In this document: positions 1 through 10,664 of the stretch, in pieces | How positions within the stretch are numbered: position 1 is the first letter of the stretch | How the letters are laid out: each line of letters begins with the position of its first letter | DNA from: Sulfuricella sp. | GTDB taxonomy: Bacteria; Pseudomonadota; Gammaproteobacteria; Burkholderiales; Sulfuricellaceae | NCBI GenBank assembly: GCA_030691435.1 | Contig: JAUYEK010000408.1 | Coordinates: 1-24,648 of the forward strand | DNA: 24,648 nucleotides | Direction: 5' to 3' | Position numbers and translations under genes: made by a program | The notes under the pieces: generated by a model | Database searches by the model: none | Told to the model about the DNA's origin: nothing | The model's input: only the letters and a program-made list of their open reading frames with translations

Positions 1-1
1 A

Positions 2-1126
2 CCTCTGTCGCTGGTGCTTTCCCTGCCGGACACCCCAGAAAACAATACGGCACACCCCGCAATCGTCGCACCGGCAACACCCTTTCGACCAAATTCAAAA
101 CCTGATCAATCCCGCCTCAACCCTCTGTTCACTTTTGCAAATTTTGTCACTGGCAAAGCGAACCAGCTTGCCCGTGCTGCGGCCATACAAGTCGCTGAAA
201 ATCCCGGCACCGCTTACAACCCCCTGTTTGTCTATGGCGGGGTGGGTTTGGGTAAAACCCATTTAATCCAGGCTATCGGGAATCTGGTCCAGGAACAAAA
301 TAGCAAGGCAAAAATCAGCTATCTGCACGCAGAGCGCTATGTTTCTGACGTAGTGCGCGCTTACCAGCATAAAGCCTTTGACGATTTCAAGCGCTACTAC
401 CACTCTCTGGATTTGCTGTTGATCGACGACATTCAATTTTTTGCCGGCAAAAATCGAACCCAAGAAGAGTTTTTTTATGCTTTTAACGCATTGATCGAAG
501 CTCACAAACAGGTAATCATCACCTGCGATACCTTTCCCAGGGAAATTGCGGGGATGGAAGATCGCCTCATATCCCGCTTCGGCTGGGGACTGACCGTTGC
601 TATCGAGCCTCCCGAACTGGAAATGCGTGTGGCAATACTGTTAAAAAAAGCTCGGGCCGAAGAAATAAAATTACAAGAGGAAGTCGCTTTTTTCATCGCC
701 AAACAGATCCGCTCCAATGTACGCGAACTGGAAGGTGCTCTAAAACGCGTTCTCGCTTATTCTCGATTCACCGGGCACCCGGTCAGCCTGGAATTAGCCA
801 AGGAAGCCCTCAAGGATTTGCTTGCTGTTCAAAATCGTCAGGTTTCACTGGATAATATTCAAAAAACCGTTGCGGATTACTATAAAATCAAAGTTGCCGA
901 AATGTTCTCTCCGAAGCGTTCCAGAAATGTGGCACGGCCGCGACAAGTCGCGATGGCACTAGCAAAAGAGCTAACGCAGTTGAGTTATCCGGAAATTGGC
1001 GACGCATTCGGTGGGCGCGACCACTCGACCGTTATACATGCGTGCCGAAAAATTTCAGAACTGAAAAACTCTGATCCCACAATTAGCCGGGACTTTGAAA
1101 TATTATTGCAAATTCTACGCAGCTAA
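2..1126 (+). CDS. dnaA: Chromosomal replication initiator DnaA (5' end outside window)
   Basis: DnaA binds DnaA boxes at oriC, melts the origin and loads the DnaB helicase. The frame is open to the left edge, so domain I and part of linker domain II are missing; the GTG at 14 is unlikely to be the true start. What remains begins in the linker and reaches the AAA+ domain at [10 protein letters not shown]. Counting from codon 14, Walker A is GGVGLGKTH near residues 75-83 and Walker B is LLIDDIQFF near residues 135-143. The domain IV DNA-binding signature [15 protein letters not shown] lies near the C-terminus, so the end is complete. The protein is followed by an oriC-like spacer and dnaN, the usual arrangement. 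Family assignment is certain; only the N-terminus is unknown. Confidence 0.97.
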   Translation, partial: PLSLVLSLPDTPENNTAHPAIVAPATPFRPNSKPDQSRLNPLFTFANFVTGKANQLARAAAIQVAENPGTAYNPLFVYGGVGLGKTHLIQAIGNLVQEQNSKAKISYLHAERYVSDVVRAYQHKAFDDFKRYYHSLDLLLIDDIQFFAGKNRTQEEFFYAFNALIEAHKQVIITCDTFPREIAGMEDRLISRFGWGLTVAIEPPELEMRVAILLKKARAEEIKLQEEVAFFIAKQIRSNVRELEGALKRVLAYSRFTGHPVSLELAKEALKDLLAVQNRQVSLDNIQKTVADYYKIKVAEMFSPKRSRNVARPRQVAMALAKELTQLSYPEIGDAFGGRDHSTVIHACRKISELKNSDPTISRDFEILLQILRS

Positions 1127-1140
1127 TCGTGTGGACTCGA

Positions 1141-1149
1141 TGTGGATAA
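1141..1149 (-). promoter_or_regulatory. DnaA box (perfect consensus)
   Basis: TGTGGATAA is the exact reverse complement of the consensus DnaA box TTATCCACA. It lies 15 nt after the dnaA stop codon and is inverted relative to the box at 1188. Confidence 0.75.
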
Positions 1150-1187
1150 AGCCTGTTTTATTCAGGCAGAGAAAATTTAACACCATT

Positions 1188-1196
1188 TTATCCACA
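1188..1196 (+). promoter_or_regulatory. DnaA box (perfect consensus)
   Basis: TTATCCACA matches the DnaA box consensus exactly. Its right half is part of the 10-bp direct repeat that recurs 22 bp downstream beside a weaker box, TTGCCCACA at 1210-1218, which has two mismatches. Confidence 0.75.
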
Positions 1197-1312
1197 ACCT
1201 TCAGCAAGGTTGCCCACAACCTTTCTGATATATTATCATGTTGATTAATAAATCAAAATATCAACTATACCGATAACTGGCTAAGCTTACTATTATTCTT
1301 AGGAATATATAT

Positions 1313-2434
1313 ATGTTATTAATTCAAACAAACAGGGACGCGCTATTAAAACCACTTCAATCCGTAATTGGCATTGTAGAAAAGCGGCATACTCTCCCTA
1401 TTCTTTCCAATATCCTCATTGAAAAAAATGGGGATAATCTTTCAATTATAGCCACAGACTTGGAAATACAAATTACAGCGATATCCATTTGTCAGGATGA
1501 ACTCCCAGATTTTTCGGTAACCGCTTCAGCAAAAAAACTTCAGGATATTTGCCGTGCCTTTCCAGATAATTCCCAAATTTCGCTGGAAAAAGATGATTCG
1601 CGACTGCAAATAAAAGTAGGAAAAAGCCGCTTCAACCTTCAGACATTACCAGCCAATGATTTTCCTAAATTAGTCCCCTCCGGAGAAAATCGGTCTTGTC
1701 TAAAAACAACCCAGAAGACCCTGAAAAATCTACTCAATCTTGTTCAGTATGCAATGGCTCAGCAGGATATACGCTATTATTTGAACGGTTTGTTGCTGGT
1801 GGTAGAAAGCAAACTTCTCCGGGTTGTGGCGACAGACGGCCATCGACTTGGAATGGCTTGCTCACCGCTGGAAAATGCAGGTGACGTTGCGGAAGGCGCG
1901 CCCCAGGAAGTTATTCTGCCGCGAAAAACGGTTATCGAGTTGATCAAACTGCTTGGCGATAACGATGAAGAAGTAACGATAGCAATTGGTCAAAACCAAA
2001 CCCGCTTTTCTTTTTCAAATATAGTGTTAGTATCAAAAATAGTAGAAGGAAAGTTTCCGGATTTTAATCGCGTTATCCCCGCTGACTATCAGAACCATAT
2101 TCAGATCGATCGTATACTCCTGCTACAATCTCTGCAGCGTGCGTCCATTCTTTCCAATGAAAAATTTCGTGGTGTCAGGCTGGTATTAACACAAAACAGC
2201 TTGCGCATAATTTGTAACAACAATGAGCAGGAAGAAGCGCAAGAGGAAATTGAAGTTAGCTATACTGGGGAACCACTGGATATTGGTTTCAACGTCAACT
2301 ATTTGCTGGATGTGCTGACCAATCTAAGCAATCCTTCCATTACTCTCTCGTTTGGTAATGCCAACAGCAGCGGGCTATTCACTATCCCCGGCAATGAATG
2401 CTTCAAGTATGTTGTCATGCCAATGCGCATTTAA
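1313..2434 (+). CDS. dnaN: DNA polymerase III beta subunit (sliding clamp)
   Basis: DnaN forms the ring-shaped dimer that tethers polymerase III to DNA and recruits Hda, MutS and other clamp binders. The 373-residue product is close to the usual 366-370. It starts with the typical QTNRDALLKPLQSVIGIVEKRHTLPILSN and ends with the conserved PGNECFKYVVMPMRI, so the three clamp domains are complete. An AGGA Shine-Dalgarno at 1301-1304 stands 8 nt before the ATG and supports this start. It follows the oriC-like spacer and precedes gyrB with no recF between them, an arrangement common in betaproteobacteria. The coding sequence is noticeably AT-rich compared with the right half of the window. Confidence 0.98.
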   Translation: MLLIQTNRDALLKPLQSVIGIVEKRHTLPILSNILIEKNGDNLSIIATDLEIQITAISICQDELPDFSVTASAKKLQDICRAFPDNSQISLEKDDSRLQIKVGKSRFNLQTLPANDFPKLVPSGENRSCLKTTQKTLKNLLNLVQYAMAQQDIRYYLNGLLLVVESKLLRVVATDGHRLGMACSPLENAGDVAEGAPQEVILPRKTVIELIKLLGDNDEEVTIAIGQNQTRFSFSNIVLVSKIVEGKFPDFNRVIPADYQNHIQIDRILLLQSLQRASILSNEKFRGVRLVLTQNSLRIICNNNEQEEAQEEIEVSYTGEPLDIGFNVNYLLDVLTNLSNPSITLSFGNANSSGLFTIPGNECFKYVVMPMRI

Positions 2435-2441
2435 ATTAAAT

Positions 2442-2457
2442 TGTTTCACGTGGAACC
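2442..2457 (+). promoter_or_regulatory. parS: parS-like ParB-binding site
   Basis: TGTTTCACGTGGAACC is a near-perfect 16-bp palindrome around CACGTG. It differs at one position from the parS form familiar in Pseudomonas, TGTTCCACGTGGAACC, and at two from TGTTTCACGTGAAACA. It lies in the 31-nt dnaN-gyrB spacer, about 1.2 kb from the oriC-like region, where parS sites of the ParABS partition system are expected. Its right half (TGGAAC) is also the only plausible Shine-Dalgarno for gyrB, ending about 9 nt before the ATG. The site is seen in sequence; ParB binding is inferred. Confidence 0.75.
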
Positions 2458-2462
2458 CATAA

Positions 2463-4667
<2,205 letters not shown>

Positions 4668-4856
4668 GGCGAAAAGAATCCCGGACAGCTTTGGGAAACA
4701 ACCATGGATCCCCTGGTAAGACGGCTACTCAGGGTACAGATTGACGACGTGATCGCCGCAGACGAAATTTTCACCACCTTGATGGGCGACCAGGTTGAAC
4801 CGCGGCGCGCTTTTATCGAAACCAACGCACTTGGAGCAAGAAACCTCGACATCTGA
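4668..4856 (+). pseudogene. gyrB: Severed C-terminal tail of gyrB
   Basis: These 62 codons continue the gyrB frame directly after the amber codon and end at TGA 4854-4856. They encode the conserved end of Gyr[16 protein letters not shown], then a [22 protein letters not shown] stretch, then [13 protein letters not shown]. No frameshift or second stop is seen and the conserved residues look under selection, so the interruption is either recent or artefactual. The 3' end overlaps the proposed start of earP by 26 nt. Confidence 0.9.
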
Positions 4857-6003
4857 TACCCCCCGCCCAAGCTGGGACATCTTCAGCGCCGTAGTCGACA
4901 ATTACGGTGATATCGGTGTCTGTTGGCGGCTCGCCCGCCAACTGGTCGCCGAGCACGACCTCAAGGTTCGTCTCTGGACGGACGACCTGATCAGCTTTCA
5001 AAAGATTAACCCGGAAATTGACTCTCTCTTGCCGGTACAAGTTTCCCGTGGCGTGGAAATAAGGCAATGGGCAGAATCCAACTTGGCCGTTGAGCCGGCG
5101 GATGTGGTGATAGAAGCCTTCGCCTGCGAGCTGCCGGCAGCTTATGTAGCCGCGATGACGAAGAGCGGACGTAGACATGCCTGGATAAACCTGGAATATC
5201 TCAGTGCCGAGGGGTGGGTCGACAGCCATCATGGCCTCCCCTCACCTCACCCCAGGTTACCTCTGATCAAGTACTTCTTTTTCCCGGGATTTTCCCCAGG
5301 TACGGGAGGCGTGCTAGTCGAAAAAAACTGCTTGGAGCAACGGGCTCTTTTCCAGGCAGACATTCAACTACGTACCGCTTTCTGGCAGAAATTGGGCATC
5401 CTTGCCCCCGAAAAAAATGAAGTCCGGATTTCCTTGTTCTGCTATGGTAACAACTCAGCGTTAAGCCTGTTCTCTGACTGGGCGAAAGGCACGACACCGG
5501 TGACGTGCCTGATTCCGGATGGGGTGGCAATGACACAAATAACCACTTTTTTTGGGGCGCCCCACCCGGTAGAGGGGAACCTTTTCAAAAAAGGGAGACT
5601 TATGGTCAGGATTTTGCCATTTCTGGAACAGGATAACTATGATCAGCTCTTGTGGGCGTGCAATTTCAATTTCGTACGAGGTGAAGATTCCTTTATCCGC
5701 GCCCAGTGGGCTGCTCGACCCATGGTCTGGCAAATATATCCCCAGGAAGCCGGGGCGCATTGGCCAAAACTGAGGGCATTTCTGGATCGGTATTGTGCTG
5801 ATTTACCCCATGCAACGACAGCAGTGCTGACCCCGTTTTTTGAAGCATGGAACGGTGGAGGTGCGGGCGCTCCGGATTGGGAGGGCTTATGGAGGCATCG
5901 CGTTACCTTGGAAAAGCATGCCCAGGAATGGGCAAACAGGCTGATAAAAAAAGAAGATTTGACGACAAATCTAGTAAATTTTTGTAATAATAAGTTAAAA
6001 TAA
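4831..6003 (+). CDS. earP: EF-P arginine rhamnosyltransferase EarP
   Basis: EarP (DUF2331, GT-B fold) transfers rhamnose from dTDP-rhamnose to Arg32 of EF-P in the cytoplasm, allowing EF-P to rescue ribosomes stalled on polyproline. The family N-terminus [25 protein letters not shown] is present with its key aspartates. The nucleotide-sugar-binding motif [14 protein letters not shown] and the [11 protein letters not shown] segment are present near the C-terminus. No ATG or GTG is available upstream of the conserved region. TTG 4831 gives 390 residues with 15 before SWDIF and is preferred; TTG 4795 would give 402. Neither has a clear Shine-Dalgarno, so translation may be coupled to gyrB, whose uninterrupted frame would end at 4856. 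The gene is followed 44 nt later by efp, its substrate. Confidence 0.93.
   Translation: MEQETSTSDTPRPSWDIFSAVVDNYGDIGVCWRLARQLVAEHDLKVRLWTDDLISFQKINPEIDSLLPVQVSRGVEIRQWAESNLAVEPADVVIEAFACELPAAYVAAMTKSGRRHAWINLEYLSAEGWVDSHHGLPSPHPRLPLIKYFFFPGFSPGTGGVLVEKNCLEQRALFQADIQLRTAFWQKLGILAPEKNEVRISLFCYGNNSALSLFSDWAKGTTPVTCLIPDGVAMTQITTFFGAPHPVEGNLFKKGRLMVRILPFLEQDNYDQLLWACNFNFVRGEDSFIRAQWAARPMVWQIYPQEAGAHWPKLRAFLDRYCADLPHATTAVLTPFFEAWNGGGAGAPDWEGLWRHRVTLEKHAQEWANRLIKKEDLTTNLVNFCNNKLK
5959..5988 (+). promoter_or_regulatory. Candidate sigma-70 promoter for efp
   Basis: TTGACG (5959-5964) and TGTAAT (5983-5988) are 18 nt apart and resemble -35 and -10 boxes. They lie in the AT-rich 3' end of earP, about 60 nt before the efp start, which would let efp be expressed independently of earP. 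This is pattern matching only. Confidence 0.35.
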
Positions 6004-6047
6004 TCGGCTTTGATCCGCCCAATTTTTAATATTCTGCAGGAAGAACC

Positions 6048-6608
6048 ATGAAAACCGCACAAGAAGTCCGCCCAGGCAACGTAATCATGATCGGCAATGA
6101 CCCTATGGTGGTCCTTAAAGCCGAGTACACTAAGTCCGGTCGCAATGCATCCGTGGTCAAGATGAAAATGAAGAATCTCCTGACCGACTCCCCCAGTGAG
6201 GCTATTTACCGGGCTGACGACAAGTTTGAAGTGGTGCAGCTCGAGCGTAAGGACGTGACCTACTCATACTTCGCTGATCCGATGTATGTCTTCATGGATA
6301 CTGATTACAACCAGCACGAAGTCGAGCAGGAAAATCTGGGTGACGCCATTAACTACCTGGAAGACAGCATGCCTTGCGAAGTGGTTTTCTACCAGGACAA
6401 AGCCATTTCAGTCGAATTGCCGACCACCGTGGTCCGTGAAATCGTTTACACTGAGCCCGCTGTACGCGGCGATTCGTCTGGCAAAGTCATGAAGCCGGCA
6501 AAGGTCGCTACCGGCTTTGAGTTGCCGGTTGCGTTGTTTTGCGAGATTGGCGACAGAATCGAAATTGATACCCGAACCGGTGAGTTCAAACGCCGCGTCG
6601 CGGCCTGA
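6048..6608 (+). CDS. efp: Translation elongation factor P (Arg32 type)
   Basis: EF-P binds between the ribosomal P and E sites and stimulates peptide-bond formation at polyproline stretches. The 186-residue protein has standard length and the three-barrel layout, ending in the conserved [16 protein letters not shown]. The loop tip reads [12 protein letters not shown], with arginine at residue 32. That is the residue rhamnosylated by EarP, rather than the lysine modified by EpmA/EpmB or deoxyhypusine-like systems, and it agrees with earP lying directly upstream. An AGGA Shine-Dalgarno lies about 8 nt before the ATG. The gene is closed by a strong terminator at 6636-6670. Confidence 0.98.
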   Translation: MKTAQEVRPGNVIMIGNDPMVVLKAEYTKSGRNASVVKMKMKNLLTDSPSEAIYRADDKFEVVQLERKDVTYSYFADPMYVFMDTDYNQHEVEQENLGDAINYLEDSMPCEVVFYQDKAISVELPTTVVREIVYTEPAVRGDSSGKVMKPAKVATGFELPVALFCEIGDRIEIDTRTGEFKRRVAA

Positions 6609-6635
6609 AATTCTAGAAAACAGAAGTTGCGGAGC

Positions 6636-6670
6636 AATAAAAAAGGGGCCTTGATGGCCCCTTTTTTATT
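6636..6670. terminator. Bidirectional intrinsic terminator between efp and topA
   Basis: A perfect 15-bp inverted repeat (6636-6650 and 6656-6670) encloses the 5-nt loop TTGAT. The GC core GGGGCC/GGCCCC is flanked by A and T tracts, so the hairpin has a U-run on either strand. It would terminate efp rightward and topA leftward. Confidence 0.9.
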
Positions 6671-6682
6671 ATTACGAACCTG

Positions 6683-8965
6683 CTATTCGTCAGTGGCAGC
6701 AACCGGTTCGGTATGCCCGCATTCCTTTTGCGGACAAACCTTCTCGGTGCCGCGCCGCTTGGTTGTCTTGATGGTCAGTACAGGCCAGCCGCATTTTGGG
6801 CAGGGCTCGGCGACGGGAGGGTTCCAGACTGCATATTTGCAATCCGGATAAGTATTGCAGGAATAAAAAAGTTTCCCATAGCGGCTTTTACGCTCGATCA
6901 GGCTGCCTTTTTTGCATTCCGGGCAGCTTACCCCCGTATCCTTGGGTTTCTCCAGGGGTTCGAGGAACTTGCACTTAGGATAGGCCGAGCAACCGATGAA
7001 CTTGCCGTATGCGCCGGATTTCACGTGCAGAGGGCTGTCGCATTTCGGGCATAGGCGCCCTTCCACCACGACCGGCTCGTCCGGCTTGACCTCGCCGTCC
7101 ATGCTGCGGGTAAAGTCGCATTCAGGATAAGCGCTACAGCCAACAAATTTTCCGCGCTTGCCCAGCCGAACTGACAGCGGCTTGCCGCATTTTGGACAGG
7201 CTTCATCGAGCTGCTCATGGGTAAGATCCTTGCGCTCGATGTTTTTCTTTTCCTCGATTTGCTGGCTGAAATCCTTCCAGAAATCCGCCAGTACCGGGAT
7301 CCATTCCTTCTCGCCGGTGGCGATAATATCCAGCTGGTCTTCCAGCTTGGCCGTAAAATCGTAGTCGACATAGCGCGTGAAATGCTCGGTCAGAAATTTA
7401 TTGACCACCGAACCTACGTCGGTGGGGAAAAACCGTTTTTTGTCGAGGTTTACGTATTCCCGCGCTTGGAGTGTCGAGATAATGCTGGCGTAAGTAGATG
7501 GGCGGCCAATGCCATGCTCTTCCAGATCCTTGACCAGGCTGGCTTCAGTGTAGCGCGGCGGTGGCTGGGTAAAGTGCTGATCGCCGTATAGTTTGTCCAG
7601 CGGGAGTTGATCGCCGGCTTCCATCGGCGGCAGCTTGCTTTCGCCTTCCTCTTCCTGGTCGTCCGCGCCTTCCAGGTAAACCGCGATAAAACCGGGAAAA
7701 ACCAGGGTCTGGCCGGAGGCTCGAAACAGTGTGCCTTCATCCGCAACCGCCAGATCCAGGCTGACGGTGTCGAACTTGGCCGGACTCATCTGGCAAGCCA
7801 GAGCGCGCTTCCAGATCATTTCATAAAGCTTTGCCTGGTCTGCGGTAAGGGCGGCTCGAACGTCATCCGGTGTGCGCAGGATCGATGTGGGACGAATGGC
7901 TTCATGCGCTTCCTGCGCATTTTTGGATTTGTTTTTGTACTGGACCGGCGCTTTGGGCAAATAGTCAGGGTCGAACTTGGCGGAGATGTAATCGCGGATT
8001 TCCGCTACCGCCTCGTTGGCCAGGATAACCGAGTCGGTACGCATGTAAGTGATCAGACCAACGGCTCCGCCACCGGTGTCCATCCCTTCATAAAGTTGTT
8101 GCGCAACGCGCATGGCGCGGTCGGTGGTGAATCCCAGCTTGCGCACGGCTTCCTGCTGCAAGGTAGAGGTGGTAAATGGCGCGGAAGCTTGGCGTTGTTT
8201 GCGTTTTTTGTCGACATTGACGACCGTTGCCTTGCCACCAGCTCGTTGCGAAAGATAGTCGACGAACTCTGCCTGCGCGGCTTCGGTGCCGATGCTGAAC
8301 TGGTTCAGCTTTTCGCCCTTGTACTGGAACAGCTTGGCTGAAAATTTCTGTTTGCCTTTGTGTGAATCGAAATGGATGCTCCAGTATTCCTGGGTCTTGA
8401 ACGCTTCGATTTCAATTTCACGTTCGCAAATCAGGCGCAGGGCCGGGCTTTGTACCCTGCCGGCAGAAAGTCCGCGACGGATTTTTCGCCATAGCAGAGG
8501 CGAAAGATTGAAGCCGACCAGATAGTCGAGCGCCCTCCTCGCCTGCTGGGCATTCACCAGGGGCATGAGGATATCGCGCGGATTGGCAACAGCCGCCAGC
8601 ACGGCGGACTGGGTGATTTCATGAAAAACCACGCGCTTGACATTCTTTTTGGCGAGCAGTTTCTTGGATTTCAAGATCTCCGCAAGATGCCACGCAATCG
8701 CCTCGCCCTCGCGATCCGGGTCAGTCGCCAGATAGATGTTGTCGGCAAGCTTGACCGCTTTGGTGATTGCATCGACATGCTTGGCGTTGCGCTCGATCAA
8801 CTGGTACTTCATTTTGAAATCGTGCTCGGTGTCCACCGCGCCCTGCTTCGGCACGAGATCGCGCACATGGCCGTAGGAAGCCAGTATTTCAAAATCCTTG
8901 CCAAGGTACTTTTTAAGAGTTTTGGCTTTGGAGGGGGATTCGACGATCAGGAGGCTGGAGGACAT
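6683..8965 (-). CDS. topA: DNA topoisomerase I (type IA)
   Basis: TopA relaxes negative supercoils by passing one strand through a transient break covalently linked to a tyrosine. The 760-residue product has the TOPRIM domain with E9 (IVESPSKA) and D82/D84/E88 (ATDPDREGE). The catalytic tyrosine is Y307 in GLITYMRTDS. The central body is followed by four C-terminal zinc ribbons, each with two Cys pairs: CPKCGKP..., CPKCDSP..., CPECKKG... and CPKCGWP... It is shorter than the E. coli enzyme (865) but domain-complete. It is the last gene of the minus-strand run lysM-dprA-smg-topA and shares its terminator with efp. It balances gyrase, whose B subunit is interrupted in this same window. It ends in TAG. 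Confidence 0.98.
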   Translation of the reverse strand: MSSSLLIVESPSKAKTLKKYLGKDFEILASYGHVRDLVPKQGAVDTEHDFKMKYQLIERNAKHVDAITKAVKLADNIYLATDPDREGEAIAWHLAEILKSKKLLAKKNVKRVVFHEITQSAVLAAVANPRDILMPLVNAQQARRALDYLVGFNLSPLLWRKIRRGLSAGRVQSPALRLICEREIEIEAFKTQEYWSIHFDSHKGKQKFSAKLFQYKGEKLNQFSIGTEAAQAEFVDYLSQRAGGKATVVNVDKKRKQRQASAPFTTSTLQQEAVRKLGFTTDRAMRVAQQLYEGMDTGGGAVGLITYMRTDSVILANEAVAEIRDYISAKFDPDYLPKAPVQYKNKSKNAQEAHEAIRPTSILRTPDDVRAALTADQAKLYEMIWKRALACQMSPAKFDTVSLDLAVADEGTLFRASGQTLVFPGFIAVYLEGADDQEEEGESKLPPMEAGDQLPLDKLYGDQHFTQPPPRYTEASLVKDLEEHGIGRPSTYASIISTLQAREYVNLDKKRFFPTDVGSVVNKFLTEHFTRYVDYDFTAKLEDQLDIIATGEKEWIPVLADFWKDFSQQIEEKKNIERKDLTHEQLDEACPKCGKPLSVRLGKRGKFVGCSAYPECDFTRSMDGEVKPDEPVVVEGRLCPKCDSPLHVKSGAYGKFIGCSAYPKCKFLEPLEKPKDTGVSCPECKKGSLIERKSRYGKLFYSCNTYPDCKYAVWNPPVAEPCPKCGWPVLTIKTTKRRGTEKVCPQKECGHTEPVAATDE

Positions 8966-9043
8966 GCGCTCTCGCTAAAATTAGTGGGTTTGGGCGCGGA
9001 TGATATGAAGAACCGGCGGCAATGGCAAGAACCTGTTGCCCCG

Positions 9044-9502
9044 TCAGTGCATGGTGGGCTGGGTATCGCCGAACAGCAGATCCTCGATGAACATGAAGTC
9101 GCTGGCCTGGCCCTGGCTCCAGAGCACGATCAGGACGGTCCATTTAACCTGTTCAAGCGAAACTTCGTGTTCGTTGAGCGCCATGATCCGGTCGATGACC
9201 CATTCGCGCTGAACGGGATTAAGGATGCCAGAAGTTTCGAGAAACGACAGGAATCCGCGGGATTCGGTCCCGATCTTGGTTTCCTCTGTGTCGGAATAGA
9301 ATCGCTGCGCGCGGGAGTCTGCCAGGCTGGGCAGATAGCTTTCTTGAGTCAGCTTCCCCAGGCCGTTGACCCATGCCATGGCCTGGTTGATTTCATCCCG
9401 GTCGAAGCCTGCCGCGCTGAGCTCACGGGCCAACGTACCCTCGTCGGGGTAAACGTTGACCTCAAAATAATTTTCGAACAGATAGACTAAAATATCGAAC
9501 AT
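9044..9502 (-). CDS. smg: Smg family protein (DUF494)
   Basis: The product has 152 residues and begins MFDILVYLFENYFEVNVYPDEGTLARELSAAGF, the recognisable Smg/DUF494 start. The C-terminal half carries LNPVQREWVIDRIMAL and EQVKWTVLIVLWSQGQ, also typical. Smg is a small, soluble, probably helical protein conserved beside dprA in beta- and gammaproteobacteria. Its molecular role is poorly defined and I infer none beyond its constant neighbours. Here it sits between dprA (42 nt upstream) and topA (78 nt downstream) on the same strand, consistent with one transcript. Confidence 0.93.
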   Translation of the reverse strand: MFDILVYLFENYFEVNVYPDEGTLARELSAAGFDRDEINQAMAWVNGLGKLTQESYLPSLADSRAQRFYSDTEETKIGTESRGFLSFLETSGILNPVQREWVIDRIMALNEHEVSLEQVKWTVLIVLWSQGQASDFMFIEDLLFGDTQPTMH

Positions 9503-9544
9503 TGTGCTGGCTTCAAGTGGTTTTAACGCTGAAATCCGCCGGAC

Positions 9545-10660
9545 TTAGGTAATTAATTGGTAAAGTCCGCCGGGCAGGCAGGCTATTCGCCCTTCCAATT
9601 CCAGTTGCAACAGCATGGCGCAAACAGTATCGCTCGTCAAGCCGCTACGCGCCGTCAGTGCGTCGATCCCGGCAGGGTCGAATCCTAGTGCCTCCAGCAG
9701 CGGGTGACGGTCGTTTTCTGGAGGGCCCTCCTCTTTCGCCGCGACAGGATTCTGCGGTGATGGCCACTTCAGTTCATCGAGAACATCGTTGGCGCACTCG
9801 ACCAGTTTGGCGCCCTGCTTGATCAGGGCATGGCAGCCTTTGGACACCGGGGAGTGAATGGAGCCGGGAATAGCGAAAACCTCTCGTCCCTGTTCAACGG
9901 CCAAACGGGCGGTGATCAATGAACCGCTCCGGATTGCGGCCTCGATCACCAGGCAGCCTAGGGAAAGCCCGCAGATAATCCGATTGCGGCGCGGAAAGTT
10001 GTGCGCCATAGCGGCTGTGCCAAGCGGAAATTCGGAAATCAGCGTGCCGTGCTGCGCCAGATCGTGGGCCAAGGCGTGGTTGCGCGAGGGATAAACGATA
10101 TCCAGTCCGGTTCCGACCACGGCAACACTGCTCGAAGCGCCATCCAGCCCGCCGCGGTGTGCGGCGGCGTCTATGCCCAACGCCATTCCGCTGACGATGC
10201 ACAGCCCGCTGTCACTCAGATTCCTGGAAAATGATTCGGCATTCATTTGTCCCTGCGGCGTTGCGTTACGGCTGCCGACAACCGCCATGGCCGGCCGATT
10301 CAGAAGATCGAGGCGGCCTTTGACGTAAAGCAGGGGCGGAGGATCGGGAATTTGCAGCAGGGCTTGAGGGTATTCGGCATCGGCCAGGGTAACGATGTGG
10401 TTGTGCTCATTACCGAGCCAGGCGAAAAGAGGTGCAAGTTTCTCCGGGTCGATGCCGCGACGGATGCCCTCAGCCACGTTTCTGCCGACAACGCCCGACA
10501 GGGATGCGTAGGATGCGGCGTAAATCTGTTTCGGCTCACCGAAGGCGCGCAGCAGTTTGCGGTAGGACTCGTCACCCAGCCCCGGGATCAGGCTCAAGCC
10601 GACCCAGGAGGCGATATCGTCATCGGGCGCGAGCAAATCAGAACAAGCGCCCTTCACCAT
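9545..10660 (-). CDS. dprA: DNA processing protein DprA
   Basis: DprA protects incoming single-stranded DNA during natural transformation and loads RecA onto it. The 371-residue protein has an N-terminal helix-hairpin-helix region (VGLSLIPGLGDESYRKLL, about 20-37). The Rossmann-like DNA-processing domain follows, with VVGSRNATPQG near 127-137, SGMALGIDAAAHRGGL near 157-172, GTGLDIVYPSRN near 183-194 and FPRRNRIICGLS near 222-233. A C-terminal winged helix lies at about 318-371. The ATG at 10660 is preceded, within a palindromic repeat, by GGGAGAGGGGG, which could act as its Shine-Dalgarno. The TTG at codon 9 (about 10636) would give a start closer to typical DprA and cannot be excluded. Confidence 0.96.
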   Translation of the reverse strand: MVKGACSDLLAPDDDIASWVGLSLIPGLGDESYRKLLRAFGEPKQIYAASYASLSGVVGRNVAEGIRRGIDPEKLAPLFAWLGNEHNHIVTLADAEYPQALLQIPDPPPLLYVKGRLDLLNRPAMAVVGSRNATPQGQMNAESFSRNLSDSGLCIVSGMALGIDAAAHRGGLDGASSSVAVVGTGLDIVYPSRNHALAHDLAQHGTLISEFPLGTAAMAHNFPRRNRIICGLSLGCLVIEAAIRSGSLITARLAVEQGREVFAIPGSIHSPVSKGCHALIKQGAKLVECANDVLDELKWPSPQNPVAAKEEGPPENDRHPLLEALGFDPAGIDALTARSGLTSDTVCAMLLQLELEGRIACLPGGLYQLIT

Positions 10661-10664
10661 TGCC

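Larger units (their letters stand above)
1127..1312. other. oriC: oriC-like dnaA-dnaN intergenic region
   Basis: This 186-nt spacer has the makings of a replication origin. Two perfect DnaA boxes lie in opposite orientation, at 1141-1149 (TGTGGATAA, minus strand) and 1188-1196 (TTATCCACA, plus strand). A third, degenerate copy TTGCCCACA (1210-1218) lies in a 10-bp direct repeat, CCACAACCTT at 1192-1201 and 1214-1223. The repeats are 22 bp apart, two helical turns, so they would sit on the same DNA face. A perfect 7-bp inverted repeat with a 4-nt loop (1195-1201/1206-1212) lies between them. From about 1224 to 1312 the sequence is strongly AT-rich, as expected of an unwinding element, and includes TTGATT-AATA-AATCAA at 1241-1256. 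Origin function is inferred; in some relatives the origin lies upstream of dnaA, which this window does not show. Confidence 0.6.

Noticed and set aside
1130..1138. TGTGGACTC as a further DnaA box
   Set aside because: It has three mismatches to the reverse consensus, too weak to list.
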